From positions 1,364,001-1,428,000 of the forward strand of contig NC_089245.1 of NCBI RefSeq assembly GCF_000512585.2: DNA of 64,000 nucleotides. Direction: 5' to 3'. Under the pieces are notes generated by a model. That model made no database searches and was not told the DNA's origin. It saw only the letters and a list, made by a program, of their open reading frames with translations. Each line of letters starts with the position of its first letter. Position 1 is the first letter of the stretch. Positions 10,206 through 21,841 of this stretch are shown one piece after another. The position numbers and the translations under genes were made by a program. This DNA comes from Kwoniella bestiolae CBS 10118. Lineage: Eukaryota > Basidiomycota > Tremellomycetes > Tremellales > Cryptococcaceae.

Positions 10206-11494
10206 TCACTGCATAACAGCCAATAACCTCTCAGCCCTTTCTTTTTGCTTCTCCGCCTTCTGCTTCTCTTCCTTCGCCTGTTGCTCCTTGGCTGGATCAG
10301 GTAAGACGGTCTGTTCAGCTTGTTCGGTATCTTCACTTTCTTGGGTCGTCTCCTGGTTGAGTGGTTCTGCTGAATCGGGAGTAGGAGTAGGAGTAGGAGG
10401 GGAGATGAGCTTGTTGGCTGATTCGATTAGGTTCTATTTCAACATATCAGCATCAGGTATCATGTTTCACCCAATGGTCGATTTGAGAGTGATGTGGGAA
10501 ATGGACCGAAAGGTTCTCCAATGGGAATGAAATGGAATATAGAGATAAACAAAGATGAGATATAACTCACAGTCTTGGATAGACCTTGGACTGTTTTGAG
10601 ATATTGCAATACCAGATCAACGTATCTATCGGGTACCTGGTAATGTAACAATGTCGATGCATCAGTTTGGTTCTCGTATAATCAGGCGAGGAATCACAAC
10701 AGTCATAATCGGAGTTCAGACTCACCTCGTCGGACGAGAAGACATTACGGATCAACCAGTTTTGTTTCGCCTTGCTGAACTTCCAGTTGACCTCTTCGCC
10801 TTTTTCTTGTTCTGTGGTTGAGCGAGAGGTCGAGTAGAGCTGGGCGTAGTAGATATCTAAAGACGACACAGACATTAGCTTAGCTTTGTTATACACGGCC
10901 ATTGTCCCGTCCCGTGAAACATGTGGAAGAAGGACGCTCTTCAGACGTTTGTGCAGAGTATCACTTACTCTTCTTAGCTTGGTCTGATAATGAACTATCA
11001 CTGAATATCCCTTTTGCGCCGTCTTCTTCCCCTCCATTGCCCTGTTTCTCAGCAGCAGCTTCAGACTCCAAGGCTTTCTCAAGTTTCGTTTTCTTCTTTT
11101 TATCTTTCTTCTCCTTCTTCGACTTCTTCGCTGCGTTACCATCCTCTCGGACCTCGGAAGATACAGTCGCTTCATCCGCTACTATATCGTCCACTTTCGA
11201 TTCGGGTTCTTCAACTTGGTTTGGTTCTTCCTGTTCAATCTCTCTCTTTCTCTTCTTATCTTTTTTCTCTTTCTTTGCTTTCTTATCAGAGCTCTCAGCT
11301 CCCATTTCCACATCCACTTGAGGTTGAGCTTGCGTCTGCGCCTGAGCCCTCTCGTACTCCTCTTTGGCCAACCTCATCTTCTCCTCGGCCTTCTTCATCT
11401 TCTCTTCAGCTTTCTTCAATTTCTTCTCTAACTTCTCTAGGTCCTTGGTAGATGACGACGAGGCATCGTGTTCGCTTGATTTGTCTTTACTCAT
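10206..11494 (-). CDS. WKF-domain (DUF2373, C7orf50-like) basic protein
   Basis: Exons 11494-10969, 10856-10726, 10636-10571 and 10433-10206 join to 316 aa. The N-terminal half is a long charged coiled coil (LEKLEKKLKKAEEKMKKAEE) with two lysine clusters of nuclear/nucleolar type (KKAKKEKKDKKRKR and KKSKKEKKDKKKK). The core VNWKFSKAKQNWLIRNVF followed by VPDRYVDLVLQYLKTVQG matches the WKF domain seen in human C7orf50, a nucleolar protein. The tail carries alternating Pro-Thr residues and a Lys/Glu-rich helix. The molecular role is not established; ribosome biogenesis is a reasonable inference from the relative and the basic composition. Start chosen at MSKDKSSEHD; 17 upstream in-frame residues look like leader. 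Confidence 0.8.
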
Positions 11495-12036
11495 CTTACT
11501 GTTGCTTTCGTATTGGGGATTGCTGGGTGTATGAATGCAAGTCAAAGTATCTCATGTGTCAATTCGAGTGCAGTACTGCAGCACAGATGGACAAGCAAAG
11601 CGAAAACTTTGAAAATGTCAAAATATCAAAGTGGATGTACAGTATGGGGTCTCCATTGTATCGAATTTGTAAACTCATTAGGAATGTTCTTTACAAAGTG
11701 TTTTGTAATGCTTTGTAATATCCTTTTAAACGCGGTTGGCAGCGAAAACAAAGCAACTCGATGTATAGTTACTACACGTCGTCCAAAACTATAACTGCTA
11801 CTGTTGGTTGATTTCGTGATTACTCATGTTACATCCACATCTACATCCACCTACTCGTATCATACATCGTACAACCAACTCACAACAGGTACAACAAGTT
11901 ACGAACCTCGGAAATATCAGTGCAGAGCACTTGACCCGATACATACCACCTGCGAACGTATCAACAAATCATCCCAGATATTAGTAATCCATTCCATCGA
12001 CCACCGCTTCCCTCTCTCTGCGATACACCACCTACC
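11495..12036. promoter_or_regulatory. Divergent promoter, WKF-domain gene / ARL1
   Basis: 542 bases between two start codons. AT-rich near 11640-11760 and pyrimidine-rich near the ARL1 start (CCTCTCTCTGC). No known site recognised. Confidence 0.4.
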
Positions 12037-13291
12037 ATGGGCCTCTCACTTTCGCGTATATATGGATCCCTATCCTCACTGGCGTTCTGGGGGAAGGATA
12101 AGGAAGTAAGAATATTGATGGTTGGTTTGGATTCTGCGGGGAAGACTACGATCTTGTATAGGTTACAGGTGGGTCAAACCTTTCTCTCTCTGTGGTTGTG
12201 ATCAAACTCAACTCGGAAGGGAAGATGACGGGAGGCTAACTGATTGGGTGGAACGTAGATTGGCGAAGTCGTATCTACCATACCCAGTGAGTGAATCTAT
12301 TCCTTATATCGCATATCATAATGATCCTATACATCAAATATTATCCACCTCTCGGATTATGTAGAATGGAAGATCCGACTTCTTCTCCAAAGAATTTTAC
12401 ATTCACATAGATGCTGATCTCTCATGCACATTCCTAAGCAATCGGGTTCAACGTCGAGACTGTATCGTACAAAAACATAAATTTCCAAGTCTGGGATCTG
12501 GGTGGTCAGTCTAGTATTAGACCTTATTGGAGGTGTTACTATGCCAATACGCAGGTGAGTGGGGGTTATCAAGCAGGTTTATGAGCAGGAGCGAAGTGGA
12601 TCGCGCGGTTTGGCGTTTCCTCAAGGGAGTACGGAGACAAGAGTCAGATGAGTTGTGGACAGATCTTCTCGCGAAATTACATGATACTCTCTCACCGATC
12701 TCCCCTGATCCCACAATTTAACCATTGCTCAATCCCCCCAAGTCGGACAATCAACGCACCAGTGCTAATCCCCCTATCACCCAGGCAATAATCTACGTAA
12801 TAGATTCCTCGGACGTCTCCCGACTACCCACCTCGCGTTCAGAACTCTTAACAATGTTATCAGAGGACGAGCTGAAATCGGTCCCCGTATTGGTATTCGC
12901 GAACAAGCAGGATGTGGAGGGCGCGTTGAAGCCTGGGGAGATAAGTGATAAGCTTGGATTGGCGGGGCAGGAGAAAGGTAGGGAATGGAGTGTTAGAGGG
13001 AGTTGCGCGACGAAGGGGGAGGGATTGGAGGAAGGGTTGGATTGGTGAGTTTGCATTGATATTGCTGGTATATGCTCAGAGGAAGGGGTGGTGGGTGGAA
13101 TCGTAAGAGATGGGGAATTCTACATGACAACTGGAACGACTCGAAGGTTTCGAGGTGGAAAGGCCTTAACTCGACGGGGGCTCACGCTAGCCTTATTTGA
13201 ACGAGGGAAATGACTGTCCACATTGAATAAGACCCCAGCTGACACGATATACTTCACTCGCCGCAGGCTGGTCAACACAATACAGAAATAA
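12037..13291 (+). CDS. ARL1: ARF-like small GTPase Arl1
   Basis: Golgi GTPase that recruits GRIP-domain tethers. Exons 12037-12168, 12259-12286, 12439-12554, 12785-13044 and 13267-13291 give 186 aa. Seen: Gly2 after Met for N-myristoylation; P-loop GLDSAGKT at residues 30-37 (Ser where Arl1 often has Gly and Arf has Ala); switch region [43 protein letters not shown]; and [16 protein letters not shown] before the C-terminus. The RPYWRCYY stretch and LQIGEVV favour Arl1 over Arf1. Exon 2 is only 28 nt. Tail-to-tail with the alcohol dehydrogenase gene. Confidence 0.92.
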
Positions 13292-13827
13292 ACCATTTCT
13301 TCGTCTCACATCTTCGACAATTAGGATCGGTAGCAGGTATTAGGTATTTTTTCACATAAAATAGACTTCTTCATCTTTCATCATCTCCCATCTTTTACAT
13401 TCGACATGTATTAAAAGTCTTCTTTTCTTGTTGGTTCCATTGCTGGCTGATAGGATGGAAATGCTAATTTAACGAGATATGGTGATGAAAAAGTGGATGT
13501 TGATGTTTACTAATGGGTAATCAGGCCTATCATACTCTTTATGGATATGCGATCATATATGATATTATCCGTCTCAGGTGATAGAGATGGCCTTGCGTGC
13601 AGCATTGAGTACGTGAAGTAAAAAACAGATTCATCTTTATTATTGACTATAGCTACATATAGATTCACTCCCTTCCACATCGACAGACCACTCAGTACAC
13701 TCGTCATCGTCAACGCACCACGTCAATACACCTCACACTGCGCACTCAGTACACTCTCGCCGTCTGCCCTCACCAAGCAACATCACCACTCACCCTCACC
13801 CTCACCCTCACCCTCACTTACTCACGC
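13292..13827. other. Convergent intergenic region ARL1 / alcohol dehydrogenase
   Basis: 536 bases with 3' ends from both sides. AT-rich around 13340-13460. Near the right edge it contains a short hexamer repeat (listed separately). No gene seen. Confidence 0.5.
13793..13816. repeat. Hexamer microsatellite (CCCTCA)4
   Basis: Four perfect tandem CCCTCA units with degenerate CACTCA copies to the left, ending 12 bases before the alcohol dehydrogenase stop codon. It resembles C-rich telomere repeats only superficially; the common fungal unit CCCTAA is different. Confidence 0.85.
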
Positions 13828-15268
13828 TTAAGCCAAATCTTGCTTAAGAACATACCTGTATCTAACAGTATTGTTCTTAACGGCCTCGATGGCTTTGGCA
13901 GCTTGAGACATGGGTAAAACCTCGTCGATGATGGGTTTGATACCCTTCTCAGCTGCGAGCTTGAGCATTTGGTTGCTGCGATTAGAACCGAGTATCAGCA
14001 ACAATCCTCACATATAGCTTCCCAATTCTACCCCAAAAGTGATAAGGAGATTACAGGAATCAAACCAAGTATGAAAAACAACTCACGCCTCCTTCTTGGA
14101 CCCAACATGACTACATCCCACACAAGCCGCATTAGAAGCCATCATCTGAGGCTGTAGTCCCTCCCAAGCCTCGTCGGGCAATCCCACACTCGTCAACTTC
14201 CCATCGACCTTGAGGGTACTGAGCAGATCGCCGAGGGGGATCGAGTTGGCATCTGCCGCTGAGAGGATGTAATCGATCTTGTCGAAATACTTTTTGGCGA
14301 AGCCTTCGTCTGAGGTGGACACGAATTCGTCGGCTCCGAGGGAGAGAGCGTCGGATTTTTTGTCGGGGGAATGGGAGAAGACAACAACCTTGGCTCCGAG
14401 ATGGTGTGCGAATTGGATGGCGAGGTCTGCGGGAGGGTCGTAGAGTTAGCTTGGGTCGATGTGAATGGCAGTGTGCTCCACTTACGTCCCAATCCACCGA
14501 TACCGACAATTCCCACAGTCTTACCAGGCCCAGTACCGTTCCTCACCAAGGGGGAGAAGACTGTCAAACCTGCACATAACATTGGTGCGGCATCCTCAGA
14601 TTTGATAGCTTCGGGAATGGCGAAGACGAATCGCTGGTGAGTTCGGATGGCTGTTGAGTATCCTCCTTGAGCTTCCACACCATCTTCGAACTTTGCGTTG
14701 TATGTGCTGTATCAGGTCAGATGATCAGCTTAGGTGATTGCGAATCGAGAGAAATAGCGCAGATAAGTATGATGACACGGGCTGTGAGATTATGTTACAA
14801 GGATATGGTTTGATAGACCAAGTAAAACTCACTCAACCATCTCAGGACAATACTGCTCATTATCACCCTTACATCTATCACATTTCAAACAACTTAACAC
14901 CTGTGCACCTACACCAACCCTCTGTCCCACTTTGAATTCTTGCACATTATCTCCTACATGGGTGACTTTCCCGATGATCTCGTGCCCCGCCACACACCAT
15001 GGTACGTTCAGATCCCCCCATCCACCAGTGATGGTATGTACGTCTGAGCCACAGACTCCCGAAAAGGCGATGTCGAGGGTTACGTCGTCTGGTTGGGGGG
15101 TTTTGAGCTTGTATTCTTTCACTGAGAAGTCGGTGTATTTTGAGGTATCTAAGCTGAGGTATTAGCATATATACCTTATAAAGTGGGAGAAGCGAGAGGT
15201 CGATGGAGATGGAGAGAAGACATACCGGAGATACCGTATCCTTTAGCAGTAGCAGTAGGAGTAGACAT
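13828..15268 (-). CDS. Zinc-dependent alcohol dehydrogenase, cinnamyl-alcohol/ADH6-7 type
   Basis: Medium-chain dehydrogenase reducing aldehydes to alcohols, probably with NADPH. Exons 15268-15226, 15148-14833, 14706-14486, 14426-14087 and 13975-13828 join to 355 aa. Catalytic zinc ligands: Cys in GVCGSDVHT and His-Glu in AGHEIIGK. The structural zinc loop is CLKCDRCKGDNEQYC. The Rossmann motif is GIVGIGGLGHLAIQFA, split by an intron after GLG. FSHSPDKKSDALSLGADEF is typical of the ADH6/7-CAD subgroup, which prefers NADP. It ends YRYVLKQDLA. Substrate is unknown; broad aldehyde detoxification or fusel-alcohol formation is the family norm. Its upstream region is a 0.67 kb spacer. Confidence 0.92.
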
Positions 15269-15937
15269 GTTGATTACTTTATGTATATGTTATATCTATC
15301 TGTTCTGGTAGTAAGTGATATCGAAATGATGAATTCAATTGCAGTAAGACTCCCTCTGCCAGTCAGCGATCATATATATATATATATATACCATTTACAG
15401 TACGATCCAATTCATCCTGATTTTTTTGATCATAGCTAGCTCAATGACCTCATAACCCCTTCATATACTGTGTCAGCACGATGATGCGGATGATGATGAT
15501 AACGATAAAACCAGAGATACGAGTGCACACAACTAACCCATCGTTCAAACACCGTCATACTTCATACTTGCATTCTCTTCTCTTGCCGAGATGCAGATGA
15601 GATGCCAAACAGAAGATCAAACAAAGTTATAGGATAGGTACGTCACCGGCCGGTAATTGGGAATCGTTCGCATCGTAAATAAGTGGAGTACGTGCCATTG
15701 CCGATGCCATTGCCGGTGCCGAAATGGGATCAGATTACTGGAATCAAATTACTGTACTCGTGCGGAGATAGTCTTACGGAAGGAGCTGAATTCATTCTCA
15801 TGGTATGTGCATGAACTTTTGAATGTATGAAATGCATCGATATATTGATATGGACCATGAGTGCTTGATGGTAGTGATCCTATAAAGATAAGAATGGATA
15901 CCCAACATTACGAGCATCGAATTACTATTACATCACA
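15269..15937. other. Promoter of the alcohol dehydrogenase gene and 3' region of the CID gene
   Basis: 669 bases. A (TA) dinucleotide run lies at 15372-15390, about 105 bases upstream of the dehydrogenase start. A GGCCGG core occurs near 15648, and a repeated GCCATTGCCG word occurs around 15695-15720. No gene seen. Confidence 0.5.
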
Positions 15938-18928
15938 TCACATGTTGTTCCCTTGTCCACCACCCATATCCATCCCCATACCACCCGCCAAAAACGCCAT
16001 CAATTCCATCTGATTCGGTTCTCTCCCCATCGAATTCTTCCATGCTTCCGCCAAACTCGCCCATGATTCAGGCTGGGAGGGGTTGAAACTTTGTATTGGG
16101 AATGTGTCTAACGTCACTGTTACTGATTGATTTGTCTGCTGTGATTGATGTTGATTTTGACTGTATCGCTGCTGAGGTTGGTACTCTGATGGTCGGTTGT
16201 GTCCGTTATTTTGCTGCTGCTGTTGATGTTGTTGCTGAGAAGGTTGCGCACCATCATCCGACCCATCATCTAACGTCATATCCTCTTCACCTCCACCTTC
16301 TTCCCCTTGTGCTGGTTTCTCGTCCATCCATGCCGGTGGGGGCGCACGACCCTGTCTATCCTGTGGCGGGCCAGACAAAGCATCATTCCCGGGTCGAGGA
16401 GGTAGACCATTGGTTGGGATATTGGATCCGCCTTGCAGAGGTGCTCCTGCTCCCTGGGGTGGTCCGCTGAATTGGAATTGGGCATGATCGTTTCTATTGT
16501 TGTACCCATACTGTGGTCCATCGCCATATCCAGAGCCAGAGCCAGCGTTGTTACCTGAGAATCCTCCTCTACCTCTTTGGTTATTCCCACCTCCATTCCT
16601 ATCACCCCAACCACTATCACTGGGCCTATCGTTGAATCTTCTAGGCGACCTCGATCTATCCCTTTGTCGGGCTCCAACCCTCCCATGAGCCATATGATCA
16701 TTCTCGGAACTTCCCCTCCTGCCCCAATCCTGCGGCTCCCTCTTCCCGTGTATCTGTCCTCTGTTTTCGGAACGCTCCCCTCCATTCCCTCGATGAGGCG
16801 GGGCAGCGCCACGCATAGGTTCAGCCCTCATCGGACCTGCTGCTGGTAAGTCGTTATATCCTTTTTGAGGTGATCTCCTCGCCCCACCTGGTGGACCCGT
16901 CGAATGAGATTGTCCAGCTTGCCATTGCGATCGTGGTGGACCCGCCTGAGCGAGAGCAGCGAATTTGGCTAGAGCGGCACTTTGAGCGGCATTTAGTATA
17001 GGGTTCGAAGGGCCTGCGTGGGGTGGTGGTCGAGGTTGAGGTTTGACATCTTGTTGTTGGTGTTGAGGTGATTGGATGCTCGTGGGGGGTATGGCATTTT
17101 GTGGCGGTGGTACTGGCGGTGAGAGTGGTAAGAGAGAAGCTAGATTGGCTAAATACGGGATGTTTATGGGGGATATTCCTGCCTGTATTGTGGATTGAGG
17201 TTGGGTTTGACCAGGTGGTGGTTTATTGACGCTTGCTAGAATTGCTGCGAGATCCAGATTGGGGATTATCGGATTGGGAGGGGTACCACTAGATTGCCAC
17301 TCGTCAGCGTCGTCGGGAACAACAGATTATGGACATGACTTACTTGGTATTGGGATTCGGACCTGGGGTGCCATTGACGGGTGGACTCGAAATGGACGGG
17401 GACGATGCGGCGATACCGAGTAATTTGGCTACTTCCGGTGGAAGTCCGCCTGGCTGGATGGTAGACGTAGGAGGGGCAGGAGGGGGATACGGTGGTGTTG
17501 TTGAACCTGTTCATGGTATATCGAGGAGCGGGAAAGGGGGGAGGAAGGGAGGGGGGGCAAAAATCATAGTCTCAGTGTATGCTCTTTCCACGTTCATGCA
17601 GAGTCCAAATCAAGAACAGAAATATGACAAGAACGGAATGAACATGGGACAGGATAGGTGTCTAGCTTGCCTGGTTATCTGTGCACAGACTTTTGGGGAT
17701 CTTGTCCTGTCCTGTCCTGTCAATCAACCTCCACTCGGCCTGATCCAGTACACAGTACTACAACCGAAGGTCGAATACCACACAAACATGGTATCGACAC
17801 TCTGTGATCGCAGTGTAGAGGTGACCTATGTTTCTTAGGTATCCCGTGTGTAGCCTGGATCTGGCGTAGGCCGAGTGTGTTACAGGACTACTACTCCTTC
17901 CCCTAAACATTTGTGCACGGATAACCAGACTTGCCAACCAACCTATTCTATTTGCCAGGGTAACTAGTATAACGATGAACGCAAGATGATGCATGCCTGA
18001 TATCGACAGGTGGGTAAGTCGAGTTTAAGGATATATAACCGAGGTAAAGCACTTCTTTTTCATTCTTTCCTACGTAGGTTAGTGTAGGGTTTCTCCTTGA
18101 CAGATAGTCCCCTCTTCCTTTGGAGTGTTGCTTGATGATTCGATTTGAGTAGTGAACCAAAGGGTCCGACATGAAGAACAACCAGAAACACAAAACGAGA
18201 CAAGGGCAAGGGGGAGGCAAGAGATATTTACCTTGTCCTCCGATACTCCCACTTCCACTTGATCCTGATCTTCCTACATCCTTTAACATGCTAGATGGTC
18301 CAGCTTGAGAACCTCCTGCATTTACAATCTTCTTCGTCAACCTTTCGAGACAGTGTTGAGGGAATGTACCGGCTTTTGACCAAATATCGACAATCTTCTT
18401 TGACTTTTCCTATCGACGCCATACGGTTCAATCAGCTGACGTCCCTCTCGCCCGCCTCTGTTGTATGTGAACCTGAGGAACGCATCACACTCACCTTCCC
18501 CTCAGTCCATACCCCACCTTTCCCATCATCCAACAACCCCTCAATCCAACTATCGACCACACCCTCAAGTTTCAACAACATCCCCGCCTGTGTTCCCTTG
18601 CCTCTCTCTTTGTTGACTTGAGCACCTATACCTTTATTCACATCGCTCTTGGCTCCTCGGGCAATAGCATCGAAGACATAGAGACTTGATATTCTCGATT
18701 GGCTCGCGTGGGGTAGAGAGGCATTCAGCTTGAAGAAAGTCGTAACGATTTGATGGTCTTGAACGACCAGTTCGGAAGATAAGGAAGCGAGCTTTTGCAC
18801 TTTCGAGCCTGATAATCGGGGAGCGGTGATGGTAGCTGTCAAGAGCTTGTCGAACTCCTGAGCGAAGGAAGGCAGACGTCAGCTATGTTGAAAAGGAGGG
18901 GTAGACGACTCACCTTCAACTCGGCCAT
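15938..18928 (-). CDS. CID-domain protein (RNA polymerase II CTD interaction domain), SCAF/Rtt103-like
   Basis: Exons 18928-18914, 18857-18495, 18409-18232, 17506-17344 and 17288-15938 join in frame to 689 aa. Residues about 1-150 form a CID: EFDKLLTATITAPRLSGSKV, LFFKLN-like TTFFKLNASLPHASQSRISSL, YVFDAIARGA, WIEGLLDDGKGGVW, KSKKIVDIWSKAGTF. CIDs bind phosphorylated CTD repeats in transcription termination and 3' processing. A long low-complexity region follows: Pro-rich, an RSRSPRR patch, Gly/Arg/Asn-rich, poly-Gln. The C-terminus is conserved-looking (SWASLAEAWKNSMGREPNQMELMAFL). I see no RRM, unlike Nrd1/Seb1. Intron 3 is about 725 nt, far longer than others in the window, and contains a palindromic element. 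Confidence 0.82.
17651..17949. mobile_element. Imperfect ~300-bp palindromic element in an intron (MITE-like)
   Basis: The two ends are inverted copies. CTGGTTATCTGTGCACAG at 17671-17688 pairs with 17911-17928 (16 of 18 bases). CACTCGGCC at 17732-17740 pairs with 17869-17877, and GATCCAG at 17742-17748 pairs with 17855-17861. The outermost AGGATAGGT (17651) pairs with 17941-17949 (8 of 9). A short hairpin ACACT/AGTGT sits at the centre (17797-17816). No ORF, no obvious target-site duplication. A non-autonomous terminal-inverted-repeat element or a folded intronic RNA would both fit. Confidence 0.5.
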
Positions 18929-19401
18929 GTTGTTGGAAACGACAGCCAGCGAGGCGGTCAGGTGACTATAGCGGCTGACTTTATTGAGTGATGGCGCTCG
19001 GTCCAGCGCCATTAGCGATCATATAAGAGTGGTCGTGAGTTAGAGAAAAAGGCTCAAAGATGTTTTCAATAAAAGTTCTCTGTGAATGTTTGTCTTCCTG
19101 CTGTCATGAAAGGAGGATAGAGTGTGTGACTGAGAGGGATTGATGGCGGTAATATGCGGTATTATGAATCCAGGTTGGAATGTGGCACCCAGGTGTACTG
19201 GTGGGTGATGACGTATCGGTACTCGTATGACACGCTCTCATTGATCACTGTACAACTGACGTTTGATGCGAGAATGCTTTTCGAATGACTACCTACAACC
19301 GTCTCTTCTAGCTTTTCACATCTTTTTCTCATTGTTCTCGTCACACTCATAGCTCTGCATACGTCTCAACTGCAACAGAGAACCTCACAAACTCTCTCAA
19401 C
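18929..19401. promoter_or_regulatory. Divergent promoter, CID gene / YET3
   Basis: 473 bases between start codons. Pyrimidine-rich on the YET3 side with ACAAACTCTCTCAAC just before its ATG. No known site recognised. Confidence 0.4.
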
Positions 19402-20824
19402 ATGACTGTGAGTTAGCTTGCCCTTCTGCGCTGATCCTCAAAAGGGGCAGAGCTAATCCTATGGTATGTCGACCCGCAGCTCTACTACACCCGTAAGCTA
19501 TCTTCATAATAGCAAAACCCCACGCATACAAGTACTGACAGTCTACACTACTCAGTCTGCTTCGGCCTGCTCATGGCTGAGCTCACACTATTCGCTACCA
19601 TGGTGTGCCCCATGCCATTCGCACTGAGGAAAAAGTATGTATCGTATCATAGCCCTTCAACCGGCTCTCATACATTGGGAGAGACAATGCCCGAACACTT
19701 AGCTGAGAAAGGATGATGCTAACTTTTGGTTCTCCGCAGGATGTTCCACTTCCTCAGTGAAAACCCAATCGTAAGCCCACATCTACCAGAACGTACCTAT
19801 TAATAAAGCTAATGAACCATTGTCCACACAGGTTGCCAAAGTCCAGTATGGTGTGAGTCACCTCAAGACTACCTGTTACACCCAGCCTACATATACTGAT
19901 ATAGTCTACGTCCCACGCTACAGCTAAAAATAACGTTCATGTGAGCTTTCTTCTGCTTAGAATAGTATGAGATTGAGCTGATGGACATGATCAGATTCGT
20001 GGCGGTGCTATTCGTAGATGCCGTTCAAAGAATGGTTAGAATCGCTCAAGAAGGTGAGTCATCAAGCTCATCACACTCCAACCATTCATGGAACGCAGCT
20101 GAACAAATTGAATGCTTTCAGGAGCTGCCGCCAAGGCCAAACCAGATATGGTAGATGCCAGAACTGAGACCAACTAGTAAGTCACGTCTACTTCCTGGTC
20201 TCAATACTGGAGTAGGAATCTGATAGCTGGTGTAAATAGCGCTGCTAGACGATTCTACGCTCAACGAAATTGTGGGTTCCATCTTCCCTCTTGACTTCAT
20301 CTGTAAAGTACTGTATACTGACGATGTGGTTTAGTATACCTCACTGGTGCTACCCTTTTCCTCTCTCTTCTTCTCGCTCGAGTATTCTACATCGTGCTCG
20401 ACTTCATCCATGTCCAAGAGAACTACACCACCCTCCAAACCAAGGTTGCTAAGCAAAGTGGCGCTTCAGGCGAGAATGAGGAACTGAGAAAGCAGATCAA
20501 AGAGCTTGAAGCTCAGTTGAAAGTTAGCCAAGGCAAGGACCGAGATTTCGGTGAGTTTGGATACAAACTTCGTCTGTGTCGAAGAGATATTGCTGGGGCA
20601 AATGCTGTCCGTAGCAGGGAAGTATTTGATAGTCAGTGCTGATATTGGTTGTATGGATAAAGAAACCCTCAAGAAGCAGGCTGGCCAACAAAATGCCGAG
20701 TACAACCGATTAGCTGACGAGCACAACAAAGCTGTAAGTGAATCGCCCTCCAGTAGAAGAATGTCGCGCTGATCCGTGTTATCCTATCCAGACCGGTTCA
20801 GTATCGAACAAGAAGGCCGACTAA
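19402..20824 (+). CDS. YET3: BAP31/Yet3-like ER membrane protein
   Basis: Twelve coding exons: 19402-19407, 19480-19492, 19556-19634, 19740-19770, 19832-19852, 19924-19940, 19995-20053, 20122-20176, 20240-20271, 20335-20550, 20663-20733 and 20792-20824. They give 210 aa. BAP31 family layout: three N-terminal membrane spans (LCFGLLMAELTLFATMV; ITFIFVAVLFVDAV; LTGATLFLSLLLARVFYIVL), the conserved short linker with VQRM, then a cytosolic coiled coil (ELRKQIKELEAQLK). It ends NKKAD, a KKxx di-lysine ER-retrieval signal. These proteins escort membrane cargo out of the ER and interact with the translocon. The exon structure is extreme, with exons of 6, 13, 17 and 21 nt. Confidence 0.9.
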
Positions 20825-21841
20825 GCGGTCATCGAATTTTGGTTCCCTATCAGATGAAGATGTCGATGGGAAAGTGGAACGTGGAAAGATGAAGGAGGAC
20901 GTTGATTTCCTTTATGATCATTATAAACGAAGTTTCTTAGATAACGAAGCATGATTGAGGGGAGGCAATGATATGATAAAGAGATGTTACAGATACACGT
21001 GCCATTTAAGTCTTGCAGCAATCTTCGTAAACCTGTATGAGACATTCGATGCAGATCATCCTGCAACCACGTGTCGAGGCAAGCCAGCCTGTATCGCTTC
21101 AGAAGATAGCATCTACTCGCAGAAAGATTCTTCACACGGAAAGTGGTTAGTCGATCTTTATGCGCCACATGAAAGGGTTATGCACTGACAAATTACGTGA
21201 CTCACTTGCAAAAGTCTCGAAGGTTAGACTATGGTTTTTGCGACTTTTCGACGAAAGAGGTAAAAAAAACTCAATTCTTATAATGTCTCAGGATACCGAG
21301 TCGAGGCTAATACTGTAATCCCCTTGTTGGAGCTGAGGATGGTGACTGACTTTACAGGGTACGGGTCGGGTGACAAGCGAAGGGACGGAGGAATCAGCCT
21401 TCTCTTTGCGGTTTTGTGTTTTCTTTTTTTTCATGTATCACACGCATTTCATGGTGGGTGGTTACTTACTGTAGGGTAAACGGTCACTAGAGATCGACCA
21501 GTATTTACATTGTAAGATGTGATCGCCGGGATGAGGATCAGTAAAGTTGATGAGAGGGAGTACGTGTACTGTGCATGAGATAAGTCATTTACGTGAAATC
21601 TATCAACCTATATATCTATCCTGTGTTGTTCTTAAATCGAAGTCCACCTCTTGATTGTTTGTCGGTTCGAACCCAATAGATAGTCAGTCACCTTGTCAAA
21701 CTCTCTCTTCTGAATCACTCCGATCCGAATTTGCAAGTCTCGAGTTAAAACTTTCTTTACCATCACACCCGTCTCACTCAAACCCTATCCCCACTTATCA
21801 CCCTCGCTGGTATCAATTGATATTGATATTGGTTCGCAAAG
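20825..21841. other. Intergenic: YET3 3' region and GH16 gene promoter
   Basis: 1.02 kb. A 115-codon minus ORF (20821-21168) overlaps the YET3 end and looks spurious (Arg/Leu/His-rich, no family). A CACGTG lies at 21068-21073. An AT/poly-T patch is near 21420. No gene called. Confidence 0.45.

Noticed and set aside
10902..11451. Plus-strand Ser/Leu/Phe-rich ORFs of 139-145 codons
   Set aside because: Antisense shadows of the Lys/Glu-rich WKF-domain exon.
13793..13816. CCCTCA repeats as an interstitial telomere
   Set aside because: Unit differs from CCCTAA-type telomere repeats and only four copies are present; a plain microsatellite is simpler.
20821..21168. 115-codon minus ORF at the YET3 3' end
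   Set aside because: Overlaps the YET3 stop, Arg/Leu/His-rich, no recognisable domain.
21655..21690. GGTTCGAACCC resembling a tRNA T-arm
   Set aside because: Flanking bases do not pair into a stem and no cloverleaf can be drawn.
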